DNA of 64,000 nt. It comes from Luteimonas kalidii. Its GTDB lineage: Bacteria > Pseudomonadota > Gammaproteobacteria > Xanthomonadales > Xanthomonadaceae. Under the pieces are notes generated by a model that had not been told where the DNA came from, did no database searches, and saw only the letters and a program-made list of their open reading frames with translations. A program made the position numbers and the translations under genes. Numbering within the stretch: position 1 is the stretch's first letter; each line of letters starts with the position of its first letter. The stretch is taken from assembly GCF_029887935.1 (NCBI RefSeq), contig NZ_JARXRO010000011.1, forward strand, positions 33,485 to 97,484, written 5' to 3'. Positions 1-8,999 of this stretch are shown piece by piece.

Positions 1-21
1 CTCACTTGAACTGTACGTTTG

Positions 22-52
22 CCCCGGATGCGCTTCGCTTATCCGGGCTACG
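22..52 (+). repeat. REP-like palindromic element, copy 1
   Basis: The sequence is an imperfect hairpin with arms CCCGGAT (23-29) and ATCCGGG (41-47) around GCGCTTCGCTT, followed by CTACG. The same element, identical over about 30 bases, recurs at 56613 and in diverged form at 56668. It resembles enterobacterial REP units in layout (GGATGCGCTTCGCTTATCC). It lies just downstream of the PatB-type gene on the opposite strand, so it may also act as a transcript end. The first 63 bases of the window hold no gene. Confidence 0.75.
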
Positions 53-63
53 CGCTGTCCGGG

Positions 64-1242
64 CTATGTGCTGCGCAGTTCGTCGAGCGCGTGCGCCATC
101 CGCGACAGCGTCTCGCGCAGCAGCGGGCGCGGCATCGCGAAGTTCAGGCGCACGAATCCTGCGCCGGCCGCGCCGCAGTCGGGCCCGTCGGTCAGTGCGA
201 CGCGCGCCTGCCGGCGGAAGAACGCGCCCGCCGTCGTGCCGGGCGGTAGCGCCAGGTCGCGGCAATCGATCCACGCCAGGTACGTGCCCTGCGGCGGCGC
301 GAACACCGCGTGCGGCCGATGCTGCGCCATCCACTCAGCTACAAGCGCGCGGTTGCCGTCCAGATAACCGAGCACCCGGTCGAGCCACGGACCGCCATCG
401 CGCCAGGCCGCGAGGGTGGCGATCATGCCCAGTCCCGACACGCCGTGTCCCGCGATCAGCGTAATCGCGCGCCAGTGCGGCAGGTCGGCCTCGCCGAACA
501 CCAGCTGCGCGCACTTGAGTCCGGCCAGGTTCCAGCCCTTGGAGGCCGACACCGCGACCACCGCGTGTCGCGTTGCCGCCTCGGACACGCTGGCGTAGGG
601 CACGTGACGGGCACCATCGAACACGAGGGGCGCGTGGATCTCGTCGGAAAACACGCGCGCGCCGTGGCGTTCGACCACCGTCGACAGCGCCTGCAGCTCG
701 TCAAGGTCGAACACGCGGCCCAGCGGGTTGTGCGGGTTGCACAGCAGCACCAGCCGCGCGCCGTCGCCCAGTGCGGCGTCGATGGCATCGAGGTCCATCT
801 CCCAGCGGCCATCGCGCCACCGATGCGGTGCGTCGATGACCGGGTGACCGTGCAGCTCCAGCAGCGGGCGGAAGGGCATGTACGCGGGTGTCGGCAGCAC
901 CACCGGCGCGCCCGGCGGCAGGAAGTGCTCGAGCATGATCTCCAGGCCGCCGAGCACGTCGCCGACGGCGTGGATCCGCGAGGGCTCCACCGCCCAGCCG
1001 TAGCGCGCCTGCTGCCAGTCGGCGCAGGCACGGGCGAGCTCGCGCGTCAGCGCGGGCGTGGGGTATCCGCTGCGCCCGTGCGCGATCGCATCGTGCAGTG
1101 CGGACGCCACCGGCTCGGCGAGGCCGAAATCCATCTCGGCGACGAACGCGCCGATGCAGTCGGGAAACGCACTCCACTTCAGACCGCCCGCGTCGCGCAG
1201 GCTGGCTTCGTCGATGCGGTCGTAGTCGTCGGCGATCGTCAT
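64..1242 (-). CDS. PatB/MalY-type PLP-dependent C-S lyase (aminotransferase fold)
   Basis: 392 residues, a normal length for the MalY/PatB group of fold-type I PLP enzymes. Members cleave cystathionine or cysteine S-conjugates (beta C-S lyase), and some act as aminotransferases. Visible marks are NPHNP around 169-173, FSDEIH around 198-203 (Asp200 would hold the pyridine nitrogen) and SASKGWNLAGLK with the PLP lysine at 235. The SxSKxxNxAGLK form is typical of this subgroup. It is cytoplasmic with no signal peptide. The ATG lies 15 bases after yraN, so it is probably the last gene of an lpoA-yraN-patB transcript. The substrate cannot be told from sequence. It could supply homocysteine or act as a cysteine desulfhydrase. 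Confidence 0.88.
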   Translation of the reverse strand: MTIADDYDRIDEASLRDAGGLKWSAFPDCIGAFVAEMDFGLAEPVASALHDAIAHGRSGYPTPALTRELARACADWQQARYGWAVEPSRIHAVGDVLGGLEIMLEHFLPPGAPVVLPTPAYMPFRPLLELHGHPVIDAPHRWRDGRWEMDLDAIDAALGDGARLVLLCNPHNPLGRVFDLDELQALSTVVERHGARVFSDEIHAPLVFDGARHVPYASVSEAATRHAVVAVSASKGWNLAGLKCAQLVFGEADLPHWRAITLIAGHGVSGLGMIATLAAWRDGGPWLDRVLGYLDGNRALVAEWMAQHRPHAVFAPPQGTYLAWIDCRDLALPPGTTAGAFFRRQARVALTDGPDCGAAGAGFVRLNFAMPRPLLRETLSRMAHALDELRST

Positions 1243-1257
1243 GGGCGGCGCAGGCGG

Positions 1258-1620
1258 TCAGCAGTCGTCGGCGCGGAAGGCGTCGCGCAGCCAGCGCAGC
1301 GTCGGCGCGGCGGGATCGCCGCTGGCGTCTACCACGTCGAACCGGCACGGCGCGTCGCGGTGGGCGCGATGGGTGGCGAGGAACTGGCGCGCCGCCAGCA
1401 CCAGGCGACGGCGCTTGCGTGCGTCGATCGACGCGGCGCCGTCGCCGAAACGCGAACTGCTGCGGAACCGCACTTCGACGAACACGACCGTCTCGCCGTC
1501 GAGCATCACCAGGTCGAGCTCACCGACGCGCGCGTTGGCATTGGCGGCCAGCGGCCGCAGGCCCGCGCGGCGCAGGTGTTCGCATGCGGCCGCTTCGACC
1601 TCGGCGCCGCGAGCCCGCAC
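1258..1620 (-). CDS. YraN family protein (UPF0102, endonuclease-like fold)
   Basis: 120 residues with the UPF0102 pattern: [21 protein letters not shown], which contains the nuclease-like E-D...EVK/R residues of the restriction-endonuclease fold (ELDL around 33-36, FVEVR around 47-51). A trailing basic helix (DARKRRRL) follows. The biochemical role of YraN is not settled. The GTG start lies one base after the stop of the LpoA-like gene, which strongly suggests translational coupling. The lpoA-yraN pairing next to rsmI is conserved in many gammaproteobacteria, where LpoA activates a penicillin-binding protein. The order here supports the assignment. Confidence 0.85.
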   Translation of the reverse strand: MRARGAEVEAAACEHLRRAGLRPLAANANARVGELDLVMLDGETVVFVEVRFRSSSRFGDGAASIDARKRRRLVLAARQFLATHRAHRDAPCRFDVVDASGDPAAPTLRWLRDAFRADDC

Positions 1621-1621
1621 T

Positions 1622-2803
1622 TCAGCCGCCGGTGCCGGGACCGGACAGCGGCACCACCAGGCCGTTGCTGAAGGTGGCCCACGCGGGGGTGCGCACCACG
1701 CGCCCGTCCGGACCCAGCGACAGCCGCCCGGTGGCGCCGGCGATGCCGGCGTCGGGCTGCTCGGCCAGGTGCTGCAGGTAGGCGCTGAGCAGCCAGGCGT
1801 CGTGGCCGAAGGCGAACAGGCGCGCCGCCGGCCCGCGCGCGGTGGGGAGTTCGGCGCCGAGCGAGGCCGGCGAGGGCAGCCCCGGCAGGCCGCCGGTGGT
1901 CCAGGTTTCGCTGACGAAGGCGATGCCGTCCAGCGCCCGGTCTTCGGATGCGTCGCCGGTGCCGGACAGCAGCTGCGAGGTGCCGATGCGCAGGCGGTCG
2001 CCCAGGCCGGCGATGAACAGCTGCGGCACCACGACGCGCGCCTCGCTGCCGCGCAGCGCGACCAACACCGCGTCCACGCCGCCTTCGCGCGTCGCCGCGC
2101 CGCGCAGCGCGGCCGACTGGTCGCCGGGCGTGTCGCCGACGATGGCCAGGGTGCCCACGATCGCGCCGCCGCCGGCCTCCAGCGCGCTGCGAAACGCCTG
2201 CACGCTGCGCTGCGCGTGGTCGTCGCCGTTGCTCAGCACCAGCACGCGGCGCGCGTTGCGGGCGAGCGCGTACGCCGCACCCGCGGTGCCTTCGTCCTCG
2301 GGCGCGAGCGAGAAGTCGCCCGCGTTCTCCGGCGGCGCCACGTTGCCGCGGTTGAGCGCCAGCACGGGTACCGACTGCGGCCCGTTGAACAGCGCCGACA
2401 CGCCGTCGCGCCCCAGCGGCCCGACGATCTGGTCGGCGCCCTCGGCGATCGCGCGGTCGCGCGCGGCAATCGTGCCGCCCGGGGTGCCGGCGGTGTCGTA
2501 GAACGCGAGCTCGGGTTTCTCGCGGCGCTCGCCGTAGTAGCCGGCGAGCAGGCCGTCGCGCACGGGGCCGGCGGCGGTGGCGAGCTGGCCGGTCATCGGC
2601 AGCAGCACCGCCAGCTTGCGCGGCGGTCGGTAGCCGTCGCGATCGGCGGGCGCGCGTGCGGGATCGAAGCGCCAGTGGGTGTTGACCACCGGCTGCGGCG
2701 CCGCATCGGGCTGCTGCACCGGACCGCTGACCTGCACCGAGGCACAGCCGGCCAGCGTGGCCAGCATGGCCGCACACAGGATCCCTTTCGACATTTGCCG
2801 CAT
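1622..2803 (-). CDS. lpoA: LpoA-like outer-membrane lipoprotein, penicillin-binding protein activator
   Basis: 393 residues. The N-terminus is a lipoprotein signal with lipobox LAGC, and Cys20 would be lipidated. The rest reads as a periplasmic-binding-protein fold, like the C-terminal half of Lpo[30 protein letters not shown], then [20 protein letters not shown]. It is shorter than Escherichia coli LpoA (about 680 residues) because the N-terminal TPR domain is missing, as in many Xanthomonadaceae. The expected role is to reach through the peptidoglycan and stimulate a class A PBP. The ATG at 2803 is preceded by GGAG at good spacing. It is divergent from rsmI with 56 bases between the starts. 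Confidence 0.85.
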   Translation of the reverse strand: MRQMSKGILCAAMLATLAGCASVQVSGPVQQPDAAPQPVVNTHWRFDPARAPADRDGYRPPRKLAVLLPMTGQLATAAGPVRDGLLAGYYGERREKPELAFYDTAGTPGGTIAARDRAIAEGADQIVGPLGRDGVSALFNGPQSVPVLALNRGNVAPPENAGDFSLAPEDEGTAGAAYALARNARRVLVLSNGDDHAQRSVQAFRSALEAGGGAIVGTLAIVGDTPGDQSAALRGAATREGGVDAVLVALRGSEARVVVPQLFIAGLGDRLRIGTSQLLSGTGDASEDRALDGIAFVSETWTTGGLPGLPSPASLGAELPTARGPAARLFAFGHDAWLLSAYLQHLAEQPDAGIAGATGRLSLGPDGRVVRTPAWATFSNGLVVPLSGPGTGG

Positions 2804-2859
2804 CGCCGGCTCCGCGGTGGAGAATGGACGGATTCTACCGTTCCAGCCGTGGAGAGACG

Positions 2860-3711
2860 ATGCCAGCCGCCGTACCCCCGATGCGCACCGCAGGCGTGCT
2901 GCACGTGGTCGCCACGCCGATCGGCAACCTGGGCGATCTCTCGCCGCGTGCGCAGCAGGTGCTGCGCGAGGTCGCGGCGGTCTGTGCCGAGGACACGCGC
3001 CATACCCGGCAGCTGTTCGCGCAGGTCGGGATCGCGACCCCGTTGCTCGCGTTGCACGAGCACAACGAGGACGCCATGGCGCAGCGGCTGGTGGCGCGCC
3101 TGCAGGCCGGCGATTCGCTGGCGCTGGTCAGCGACGCCGGCACGCCGCTGGTGAGCGATCCGGGCTTCCGGCTGGTGCGCGCGGCGCGCGAGGCGGGGAT
3201 CCGGGTCAGCCCGGTGCCCGGGCCCAGTGCGCTGATCGCGGCGCTGAGCGTGGCCGGGGTGCCGAGCGACCGCTTCGCGTTCGAAGGCTTCCTGCCGGCG
3301 AAGGCCGCGGCCCGCCGCGAACGACTGGCGGCGCTCGCCGGCGAGCCGCGCACCCTGGTGTTCTTCGAGGCCTCGCACCGGATCGACGACATGCTCGGCG
3401 ACGCCGCGCAGGCCTTCGGCGACGAACGCCGCGCGGTGGTGGCGCGCGAACTGACCAAGCTGTTCGAAACTGTGCTCGACGGGCCGCTGGCGGCGTTGCG
3501 CGACCGGGTGGAGGCCGACCCGGACCAGCGCCGCGGCGAGTTCGTGGTGCTGGTGGAAGGCGCGGGCGACGACGAAGGCGCGCGGCTGGCCGAGGGGCGG
3601 CGCGTCTATGCGCTGCTGGCCGCGCAGCTGCCGCCATCGACCGCGGCGAAGCTGGCGGCCGAGATCACCGGAGCGCCGCGCAAGACCCTGTACGGCGGGC
3701 AGGGCGGCTGA
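2860..3711 (+). CDS. rsmI: 16S rRNA (cytidine1402-2'-O)-methyltransferase RsmI
   Basis: 283 residues of the tetrapyrrole-methylase fold. The N-terminal VVATPIGNLGDLSPRA and the GTPLVSDPGFRLVRAA and PVPGPSALIAALS segments are the AdoMet-binding signature of RsmI. The C-terminal GAPRKTLYGG is the usual RsmI tail. It 2'-O-methylates C1402 in the ribosomal P site. I chose the ATG at 2860 because GGAGAG sits just ahead of it and because the 12 extra residues from the ATG at 2824 are not family-like. It is divergent from lpoA, a common arrangement, and is followed directly by the RNase P RNA gene. Confidence 0.95.
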   Translation: MPAAVPPMRTAGVLHVVATPIGNLGDLSPRAQQVLREVAAVCAEDTRHTRQLFAQVGIATPLLALHEHNEDAMAQRLVARLQAGDSLALVSDAGTPLVSDPGFRLVRAAREAGIRVSPVPGPSALIAALSVAGVPSDRFAFEGFLPAKAAARRERLAALAGEPRTLVFFEASHRIDDMLGDAAQAFGDERRAVVARELTKLFETVLDGPLAALRDRVEADPDQRRGEFVVLVEGAGDDEGARLAEGRRVYALLAAQLPPSTAAKLAAEITGAPRKTLYGGQGG

Positions 3712-3748
3712 GACTTCGCCCGGATCCGGTCCCCGGCGCGGGGCGTGA

Positions 3749-3754
3749 GACAAT
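3749..3754 (+). promoter_or_regulatory. Probable -10 element of rnpB
   Basis: GACAAT lies 7 bases before the predicted first base of the RNase P RNA (3761), the right distance for a sigma-70 -10 box. No convincing -35 box is seen 16-18 bases upstream, where the sequence is GC-rich. Confidence 0.5.
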
Positions 3755-3760
3755 GCCCGT

Positions 3761-4181
3761 GGCGGAGTCGGCTGGACAGTCGCGTCATCCCTCGCGGATG
3801 CCGAGGAAAGTCCGGGCTCCACAGGGCACGGTGCCAGGTAACCCCTGGGCGGCGCGAGCCGACGGAAAGTGCAACAGAAAGATACCGCCGAACGCTCCTG
3901 CCGTTGTGGGGCGCTTGCCGGACGAATGTCCGGCCAAGTGTTCCCACACCCGCCGCGAGGCGGGAGGCAGGAGGCGTGGCAAGGGTGAAATGGTGCGGTA
4001 AGAGCGCACCGCGAGCCTGGCAACAGGCCGGTACGGCAAACCCCACCGGGAGCAAGACCAAATAGGGAGACGATGCCGTGGCCCGCGGTGTCTCCGGGTA
4101 GGTCGCTCGAGCGTATCGGTGACGATGCGCCTAGAGGAATGACTGTCCACGACAGAACCCGGCTTACAGGCCGGCTCCGCC
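3761..4181 (+). ncRNA. rnpB: RNase P RNA, bacterial class A
   Basis: About 420 bases with the universal RNase P RNA blocks: GAGGAAAGTCCGGGCTCC near 3800, then ACAGAAA, then GGTAAGAGCGCACCG, then AGACCAAATAGGG, and near the end GAGGAATGACTGTCCACGACAGAACCCGGCTTACAG. The 5' GGCGGAGTC and 3' GGCTCCGCC ends can pair as helix P1, which sets the limits used here. It is the catalytic RNA that removes 5' leaders from pre-tRNAs. The position directly downstream of rsmI is typical of this family. A short T-rich tract (CATCTTTTCC) follows the 3' end and may be the terminator. Confidence 0.97.
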
Positions 4182-4351
4182 ATCTTTTCCAACGCATGCC
4201 GCGCCGCCCCGCGGCGACGGGGCGCGGCGGCGGCCGTGCCGGATGCCCTGTGATCGACACCGCCAGCGGGGGCCGCGACGAGCGCTCCGCGCGTCGGATC
4301 GGACGAGGGGCACCGCAGCAAGCGTCCGCTTGCCGCGGCCGCATACCGGCC
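4182..4351. other. Intergenic region between rnpB and the ArsR-SRPBCC gene
   Basis: 170 bases with no supported gene. It begins with a T-rich tract that may end rnpB. It then has a long GC hairpin around 4198-4236, in which GCCCCG (4207-4212) pairs with CGGGGC (4219-4224) and flanking CGG/CCG repeats add to the stem. This could terminate transcription from either side. Confidence 0.4.
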
Positions 4352-5167
4352 TCAGGCCGGAGGGGCTGCGCCCACGTGCGCGTCGGGCGCCTTGTCCGCC
4401 ACCAGGCGCAGGTCGATCCCGTGCTCGAGCCAGGCCTTGCATGCCGCCACGACCAGGTTGAAGCCTTCGGTCGAATCGAGCGCCTGCGCCACCTTCTCGT
4501 CGTCGCTGCCGGTGAAGCCCGAGGCGGTGATGGCGACGAAGGTCGCGTCGTCGCCATGGGGCGTGAAGCGCCATTCGACCGGCGTGGGCCATTCGATCGC
4601 GATCCGCTCGCCCGGCTCCAGCGCGACCACGCGCACCTCGCCCGAGGCGCCGTAATCGTCCCAGTGCCAGGTCACCGTCGCGCCCGGTGCCAGCGGACCG
4701 CTGGCGCGGCTGAACCAGAAGCGCGTGGTGACCGCGGGATCGACGAAGGCGGCGAAGACCTCGGCCGGCGGCCGGCGGATGAGCATGGTGGCGCGGGCCA
4801 CGGGGTCGTGCGTGAGCGCCATGGGCGGTCCTCCTGCAGGGCGGGCCGGCATCGGGGCCGGCGCGGGGGGCGGCACGGCCACGGCGCAGGCCTTCAGCCA
4901 GGCCAAGGCCTGCGCCAGGCCGGTAGCCTGGAGTGTGCAGCGATGCGTGCGTCCCTGCACCTGGCGCGCCAGCAGGCCGGCTCGCTCGAGCGCGCGCACG
5001 TGCTTGGACGCGGCGGCCAGCGAGATCTCGAACGGGGCCGCGAGCGCCCCCACGGTGTGCGGGCCGCTGGCCAGGGCCTGCAGCATCGCCCGGCGGGTCG
5101 GATCGGATAGGGCGTGGAACACCCCGTCGAGGGGCAGGACGTCCAGAGGCAGCGCGGGGTCGTCCAT
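4352..5167 (-). CDS. ArsR-family HTH regulator fused to an SRPBCC/AHSA1 domain
   Basis: 271 residues in two parts. Residues 1-90 are a winged helix of the ArsR class (VFHALSDPTRRAMLQALASG, then AASKHVRALERAGLLARQVQGR). A Pro/Ala-rich linker runs to about 115. Residues 118-255 are an SRPBCC (START-like, Aha1 type) domain with RRPPAEVFAAFVDPA and TRFWFSRASGPLAPG. ArsR-SRPBCC fusions are known as autoregulators that may bind small hydrophobic ligands. The ligand here is unknown. No metal-binding cysteines are seen. I took the ATG at 5167. A TTG at 5203 would add 12 residues, but it overlaps the operator palindrome and is unlikely. It stands alone between rnpB and mraZ. Confidence 0.88.
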   Translation of the reverse strand: MDDPALPLDVLPLDGVFHALSDPTRRAMLQALASGPHTVGALAAPFEISLAAASKHVRALERAGLLARQVQGRTHRCTLQATGLAQALAWLKACAVAVPPPAPAPMPARPAGGPPMALTHDPVARATMLIRRPPAEVFAAFVDPAVTTRFWFSRASGPLAPGATVTWHWDDYGASGEVRVVALEPGERIAIEWPTPVEWRFTPHGDDATFVAITASGFTGSDDEKVAQALDSTEGFNLVVAACKAWLEHGIDLRLVADKAPDAHVGAAPPA

Positions 5168-5199
5168 GCCATTGACTATCCACAGGACCGCGCCAACAA

Positions 5200-5215
5200 T
5201 CAACCGACTGGTTGA
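5200..5215. promoter_or_regulatory. Palindromic operator upstream of the ArsR-SRPBCC gene
   Basis: Perfect inverted repeat TCAACC-GACT-GGTTGA, 33-48 bases upstream of the regulator's ATG. The size and position fit an autoregulatory ArsR dimer site. That the gene product binds it is inference. Confidence 0.7.
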
Positions 5216-5295
5216 ATGATGTGCGGCGAGATCGAAAAAGTCACGGCCTCTGGGGCCCGGCGGTCGACTCCATGAATGGGTGTCTGGTGGCGTAA

Positions 5296-5310
5296 TCTCA
5301 AAATTTGAGA
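5296..5310. promoter_or_regulatory. Perfect 15-bp palindrome in the ArsR/mraZ divergent gap
   Basis: TCTCAAA-A-TTTGAGA has 7-bp perfect arms and lies in the AT-richest part of this gap, about 100 bases upstream of the mraZ promoter. It looks like a binding site for a dimeric regulator. The regulator is unknown. Confidence 0.5.
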
Positions 5311-5402
5311 CGAATCAGCAGCTTGTGGATAAGGCTTGAACAAGTCTGTGAACTATCACGCAAGTCATTGAGCCGATTAATGAAATTTGCACAGCAAAGC
5401 TG

Positions 5403-5431
5403 TTGACATCCTTTCGACCGGGTCATAAGGT
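5403..5431 (+). promoter_or_regulatory. Sigma-70 promoter of the dcw cluster (Pmra)
   Basis: A perfect -35 box TTGACA (5403-5408) is followed after 17 bases by TAAGGT (5426-5431). A small inverted repeat ACAGC-AAA-GCTGT (5391-5403) abuts the -35 box. It is the only strong promoter seen upstream of mraZ and probably drives the tightly overlapping genes to ftsA. Confidence 0.75.
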
Positions 5432-5465
5432 GGCGCTTCGTGGGGAAACCGGGATTTTCGTGGTT
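5431..5465 (+). promoter_or_regulatory. MraZ-binding repeats (four TGGnn units, 10-bp period)
   Basis: TGGCG (5431), TGGGG (5441), GGGAT (5451) and TGGTT (5461) follow one another at exact 10-base steps. MraZ of E. coli represses its own operon by binding TGGGN direct repeats with 5-base spacers, and the spacing matches. The first unit overlaps the last base of the -10 box, so binding should block transcription. Units 3 and 4 deviate from consensus. Confidence 0.75.
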
Positions 5466-5510
5466 TTCCGCAACTGAAGCCCGCCGAAGACGGGCACCTC
5501 CGGGCAGGCT

Positions 5511-5960
5511 GTGGTGTTCCAGGGCGAGACCGCCATCACGATCGACGACAAGGGCCGGCTGGCGATCCCGACCAGCTACCGGGACCTTGTGGCCGATGCG
5601 GGCGCGAACCGTCTGGTGGTCACCTACAACCCGTTCGAGTCCGGCAGCCTCTACCTCTACCCGCAGCCGGTCTGGGAGCGGGTACGCGACCAGGTCAACG
5701 CGCTGCCGCGCACGCGCTCGGTCAACCGCCAGCTGCAGCTGAAGCTGGTCGGCGCTGCGACCTTCGTCGAGCCCGACGCGAACGGGCGCATCGGCATCCC
5801 CGCAAGCCACCGCAACGCCGTCGGCATCGAGAAGAAGGCCGTGCTGGTGGGCATGGGCGAGAAGTTCGAACTCTGGAGCGAGCAGGCGCATCTCGCGCAG
5901 ATCAGGCAGACGCTGGGCGATGCCGATCTGGGCGACGACCTGGTCGAACTGCAGTTGTGA
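5511..5960 (+). CDS. mraZ: Transcriptional regulator MraZ
   Basis: 149 residues with two SpoVT-AbrB-like halves, each carrying the MraZ signature: [14 protein letters not shown] near the start and [14 protein letters not shown] near residue 85. MraZ is a ring-shaped DNA-binding protein that represses the division and cell-wall cluster it heads. The start is one of two adjacent GTG codons (5511 or 5514), and the family N-terminus VFQGE fits either. Its stop overlaps the GTG of rsmH (GTGA). Autoregulation is supported by the repeats at 5431-5465. Confidence 0.95.
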   Translation: MVFQGETAITIDDKGRLAIPTSYRDLVADAGANRLVVTYNPFESGSLYLYPQPVWERVRDQVNALPRTRSVNRQLQLKLVGAATFVEPDANGRIGIPASHRNAVGIEKKAVLVGMGEKFELWSEQAHLAQIRQTLGDADLGDDLVELQL

Positions 5961-6913
5961 CGGAAAGGGGCGCGGAAGTCCGGTCCGCGCACCTTCCGGT
6001 GATGTTCGAGCAGGTCATGGAAGGGCTGCGCGTGGTCGAGGACGGAACGTATCTGGATGGCACGTTCGGGCGCGGCGGTCATGCGCGCGGCGTGCTGCAA
6101 CGGTTGGGCGCAGGAGGCCGGCTGCTGCTGATGGACAAGGATCCCGAAGCGATCGCGGTGGCGGAACGCGAGTTCCGTGGCGACGCTCGCGTCGCGATCC
6201 GCCGCGGCAGCTTCGGCGACCTCGGCGCCTGGGACGCGGTCGCCGACGGCCTCGACGGCGTGCTGCTCGACCTCGGCGTGTCCTCGCCGCAGCTCGATGT
6301 CGCCGCGCGCGGCTTCAGCTTCGGCAAGGACGGTCCGCTGGACATGCGCATGGACCCCGACAGCGGCGAGAGCGCGGCGCAGTGGCTGGCGCGCGCCGAC
6401 GAGCGCGAGATCGCGGACGTGTTGTGGACCTACGGCGAGGAACGCATGAGCCGCCGCATCGCGCGCGCCATCGTCGCCCGTCGCGCCACCGCGCCGCTGA
6501 CCCGCACCACCGAACTGGCCGAGCTGATCGCGTCGGTGGTGCCGCGCGGACGCCACGACATCCACCCGGCCACGCGCTCGTTCCAGGCCATCCGCATCCA
6601 CGTCAACCGCGAGCTCGACGATCTCGAGCGCGGCCTGGCCGCCGCGCACGACGCGCTCCGGCCCGGCGGCCGGCTGGCGGTGATCAGCTTCCATTCGCTC
6701 GAGGACCGGATCGCCAAGCGCTTCATCGCCGCACACGCCAAGGCGCCGCCCGGCAACCGCCGGCTGCCGGAAGCGACCGGCTTCGTGCCGAGCCTGCGCG
6801 CGATCGGCGATGCCGGCAAGGCGAGCTCCGACGAACTGGCCGCCAATCCGCGCGCGCGCAGCGCGGTGCTGCGCGTGGCCGAGAAGCTGCCGGCAGCGGA
6901 GGCGCGCCCATGA
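5957..6913 (+). CDS. rsmH: 16S rRNA (cytosine1402-N4)-methyltransferase RsmH (MraW)
   Basis: 318 residues. The AdoMet site [19 protein letters not shown], the [11 protein letters not shown] motif and the C-terminal [12 protein letters not shown] are diagnostic of RsmH. It N4-methylates C1402 of 16S rRNA, the same nucleotide that RsmI (2860) 2'-O-methylates, so both enzymes acting on C1402 are encoded within 4 kb. The GTG start overlaps the mraZ stop. The C-terminus overlaps ftsL by ATGA. Confidence 0.97.
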   Translation: MTERGAEVRSAHLPVMFEQVMEGLRVVEDGTYLDGTFGRGGHARGVLQRLGAGGRLLLMDKDPEAIAVAEREFRGDARVAIRRGSFGDLGAWDAVADGLDGVLLDLGVSSPQLDVAARGFSFGKDGPLDMRMDPDSGESAAQWLARADEREIADVLWTYGEERMSRRIARAIVARRATAPLTRTTELAELIASVVPRGRHDIHPATRSFQAIRIHVNRELDDLERGLAAAHDALRPGGRLAVISFHSLEDRIAKRFIAAHAKAPPGNRRLPEATGFVPSLRAIGDAGKASSDELAANPRARSAVLRVAEKLPAAEARP

Positions 6914-7173
6914 CCCGCGTCGCGGTGATCGTGCTGGTGATCGCGGGCGTGATCTCGGCGATCGCGGTGGTGCACGCGCGCCACCAGCACCGCGAGCTGT
7001 ACGTGCAGCTCACGCGCCTGGAGCACGCGCGCGACGAGCTCAACATCGAGTTCGGCCGGCTGCAGCTCGAACAGGCGACCTGGTCGGAGAGCAACCGCAT
7101 CGACCAGGTCGCGCGCACCCGCCTCGGGATGAAGTTCCCGGGTCCGGGCGAGATCGTGGTGGTGCGGCCATGA
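6910..7173 (+). CDS. ftsL: Cell division protein FtsL
   Basis: 87 residues, bitopic. A membrane segment lies at about residues 3-21 ([18 protein letters not shown]), then a charged heptad-like coiled coil ([28 protein letters not shown]) in the periplasm, and a conserved tail ending [12 protein letters not shown]. It forms the FtsQLB complex that activates FtsWI. It overlaps rsmH and ftsI by 4 bases each. FtsL sequences diverge widely, so position in the cluster supports the call as much as sequence does. Confidence 0.93.
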   Translation: MTRVAVIVLVIAGVISAIAVVHARHQHRELYVQLTRLEHARDELNIEFGRLQLEQATWSESNRIDQVARTRLGMKFPGPGEIVVVRP

Positions 7174-8999
7174 GGTTCGTGCGCACCGCCGGCGGATCGG
7201 CCAAGAAGCCGCGGCCCCGCGCGCAGTTCAACCTGCGCGGCCGGCTGATGCTGGTCGGCGGCGCGCTCGCGTTGTGCGCGGTAGCGCTGGTGGTGCGCGC
7301 GGTCGACCTGCAGCTGGTCGACAACGCCTTCTATCAGAAAAAGGCGGACGCACGCTTCCTGCGCGAAGTGCCGATCCCGACCTCGCGCGGCATGATCACT
7401 GACCGCAACGGCGAGCCGCTGGCGGTGTCTTCGCCGGTGGAGTCGCTGTGGGCGAATCCGCAGGAACTGGCCAACAACCCCGCCGCAGTCGCGCGCTTGG
7501 CCGAGGCGACCGATCTTCCCGTGGACTACCTGTCGCGCTACGTCTCACAGCGCAAGGGCAAGGAGTTCATGTACGTGCCGCGCCATCGCCGGATCAACCC
7601 GGCGGTCGCGCAGAAGATCCTCGCGCTGCGCATTCCCGGCGTGTTCTCGCAGCGCGAGTTCCGCCGCTTCTACCCGCAGGGCGAGGCGGTCGCGCACGTG
7701 CTCGGCTTCACCAACGTCGACGACCAGGGCCAGGAGGGCGTGGAGCTGGCGTTCGACGAGTGGCTCAGCGGCACGCCCGGCGCGCAGAAGGTGATCCGCG
7801 ACCGCCACGGGCGCATCGTCGAGCACGTGGATCTGATCCGACCGTCCGAGCCCGGCAATGACCTGGTGCTGAGCATCGACCGCCGGATCCAGTTCCTGGC
7901 CTATCGCGAACTCAAGCGCACCCTGCTCGAGACCGGCGCGGCCAGCGGCTCGGTAGTGATCCTGGACGTGGCCACCGGCGAAGTGCTGGCGATGGCCAAC
8001 CTGCCTTCGTACAACAACAACAAAGTCAGCGGCGAGAACCGCGACGCCTACCGCAACCGCGCCGTCACCGACCTGCTCGAGCCCGGTTCGACGATGAAGC
8101 CGCTGACGGTCGCGGCCGCGCTCGAGGCCGGCGTGATCACGCCGGCCACGCAGTTCAACACCAGCCCGGGCTGGATCGCCAACGGCCGCTACCGCACCAG
8201 CGACTTCAAGAACTACGGCGTGCTCGACACCACAGGCATCATCACCAAGAGCTCGAACGTCGGCGTGTCGAAGATCGTCAAGCTGCTGCCCGACCGCGAG
8301 TTCGACGCGTTCCTGCGCCGCTTCGGCTACGGCGCCAGCACCGGCAGCGGGTTCCCGGGCGAAGCCGCCGGCATTTTCCCGACGCCCGACAGCTGGTTTG
8401 GCACCACCAAGCAGACGCTGTCGTACGGCTACGGCATCTCGGTCACGCCGCTGCAGATCGCGCGCGCCTACGCCACCCTCGGCAACGGCGGCCGCGCGGT
8501 GACGCCGACCTTCGTCAAGGGTGGCCACAGCGGCGAGTCGCAGCAGGTGCTCGACCCGCGCGTCGCCGCCGAGGTCATGCGGATGATGCAGACCGTCACC
8601 GAGCCCGGCGGCACCGCCACGCGCGCGGCGATCCTGGGCTACCACGTCGCCGGCAAGACGGGCACGGCGCGCAAGTCGGCGGGTGGCGGCTATTCGCGCC
8701 GCTACATCGCCTACTTCGCCGGTCTGGTGCCGGTGGAGCGTCCGCGCTTCGCGGTCACGGTGGTGGTCAACGATCCCGACCCGTCCGCGGGCGGGTCGAC
8801 CTACGGCGGCGGCTACGTGTCCGCGCCGCTGTTCGCGCGGGTGATGGAAGGCGCACTGCGGCTGATGGACGTGCCGCCCGACGACATCGAGACCTGGCTG
8901 GCCGCGCAGGCCGCCGAGGAAGCGAAGCGGGCGAAGGCGCAGGCCTCCGCCGCGCCGCGCGCCACGGTGTCCGGCGCCGCCGCGAGGGCGGTGCAGTGA
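7170..8999 (+). CDS. ftsI: Peptidoglycan D,D-transpeptidase FtsI (PBP3)
   Basis: 609 residues, class B penicillin-binding protein of the divisome. A cytoplasmic basic N-terminus and one membrane segment ([17 protein letters not shown]) are followed by a PBP dimerisation domain and the transpeptidase domain. The active-site motifs are S307-T-M-K310, S361-S-N363 and K496-T-G. It crosslinks septal peptidoglycan as partner of FtsW. The C-terminus is an Ala/Lys-rich tail from about residue 585. It overlaps ftsL (ATGA) and murE (GTGA). Confidence 0.97.
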   Translation: MRFVRTAGGSAKKPRPRAQFNLRGRLMLVGGALALCAVALVVRAVDLQLVDNAFYQKKADARFLREVPIPTSRGMITDRNGEPLAVSSPVESLWANPQELANNPAAVARLAEATDLPVDYLSRYVSQRKGKEFMYVPRHRRINPAVAQKILALRIPGVFSQREFRRFYPQGEAVAHVLGFTNVDDQGQEGVELAFDEWLSGTPGAQKVIRDRHGRIVEHVDLIRPSEPGNDLVLSIDRRIQFLAYRELKRTLLETGAASGSVVILDVATGEVLAMANLPSYNNNKVSGENRDAYRNRAVTDLLEPGSTMKPLTVAAALEAGVITPATQFNTSPGWIANGRYRTSDFKNYGVLDTTGIITKSSNVGVSKIVKLLPDREFDAFLRRFGYGASTGSGFPGEAAGIFPTPDSWFGTTKQTLSYGYGISVTPLQIARAYATLGNGGRAVTPTFVKGGHSGESQQVLDPRVAAEVMRMMQTVTEPGGTATRAAILGYHVAGKTGTARKSAGGGYSRRYIAYFAGLVPVERPRFAVTVVVNDPDPSAGGSTYGGGYVSAPLFARVMEGALRLMDVPPDDIETWLAAQAAEEAKRAKAQASAAPRATVSGAAARAVQ

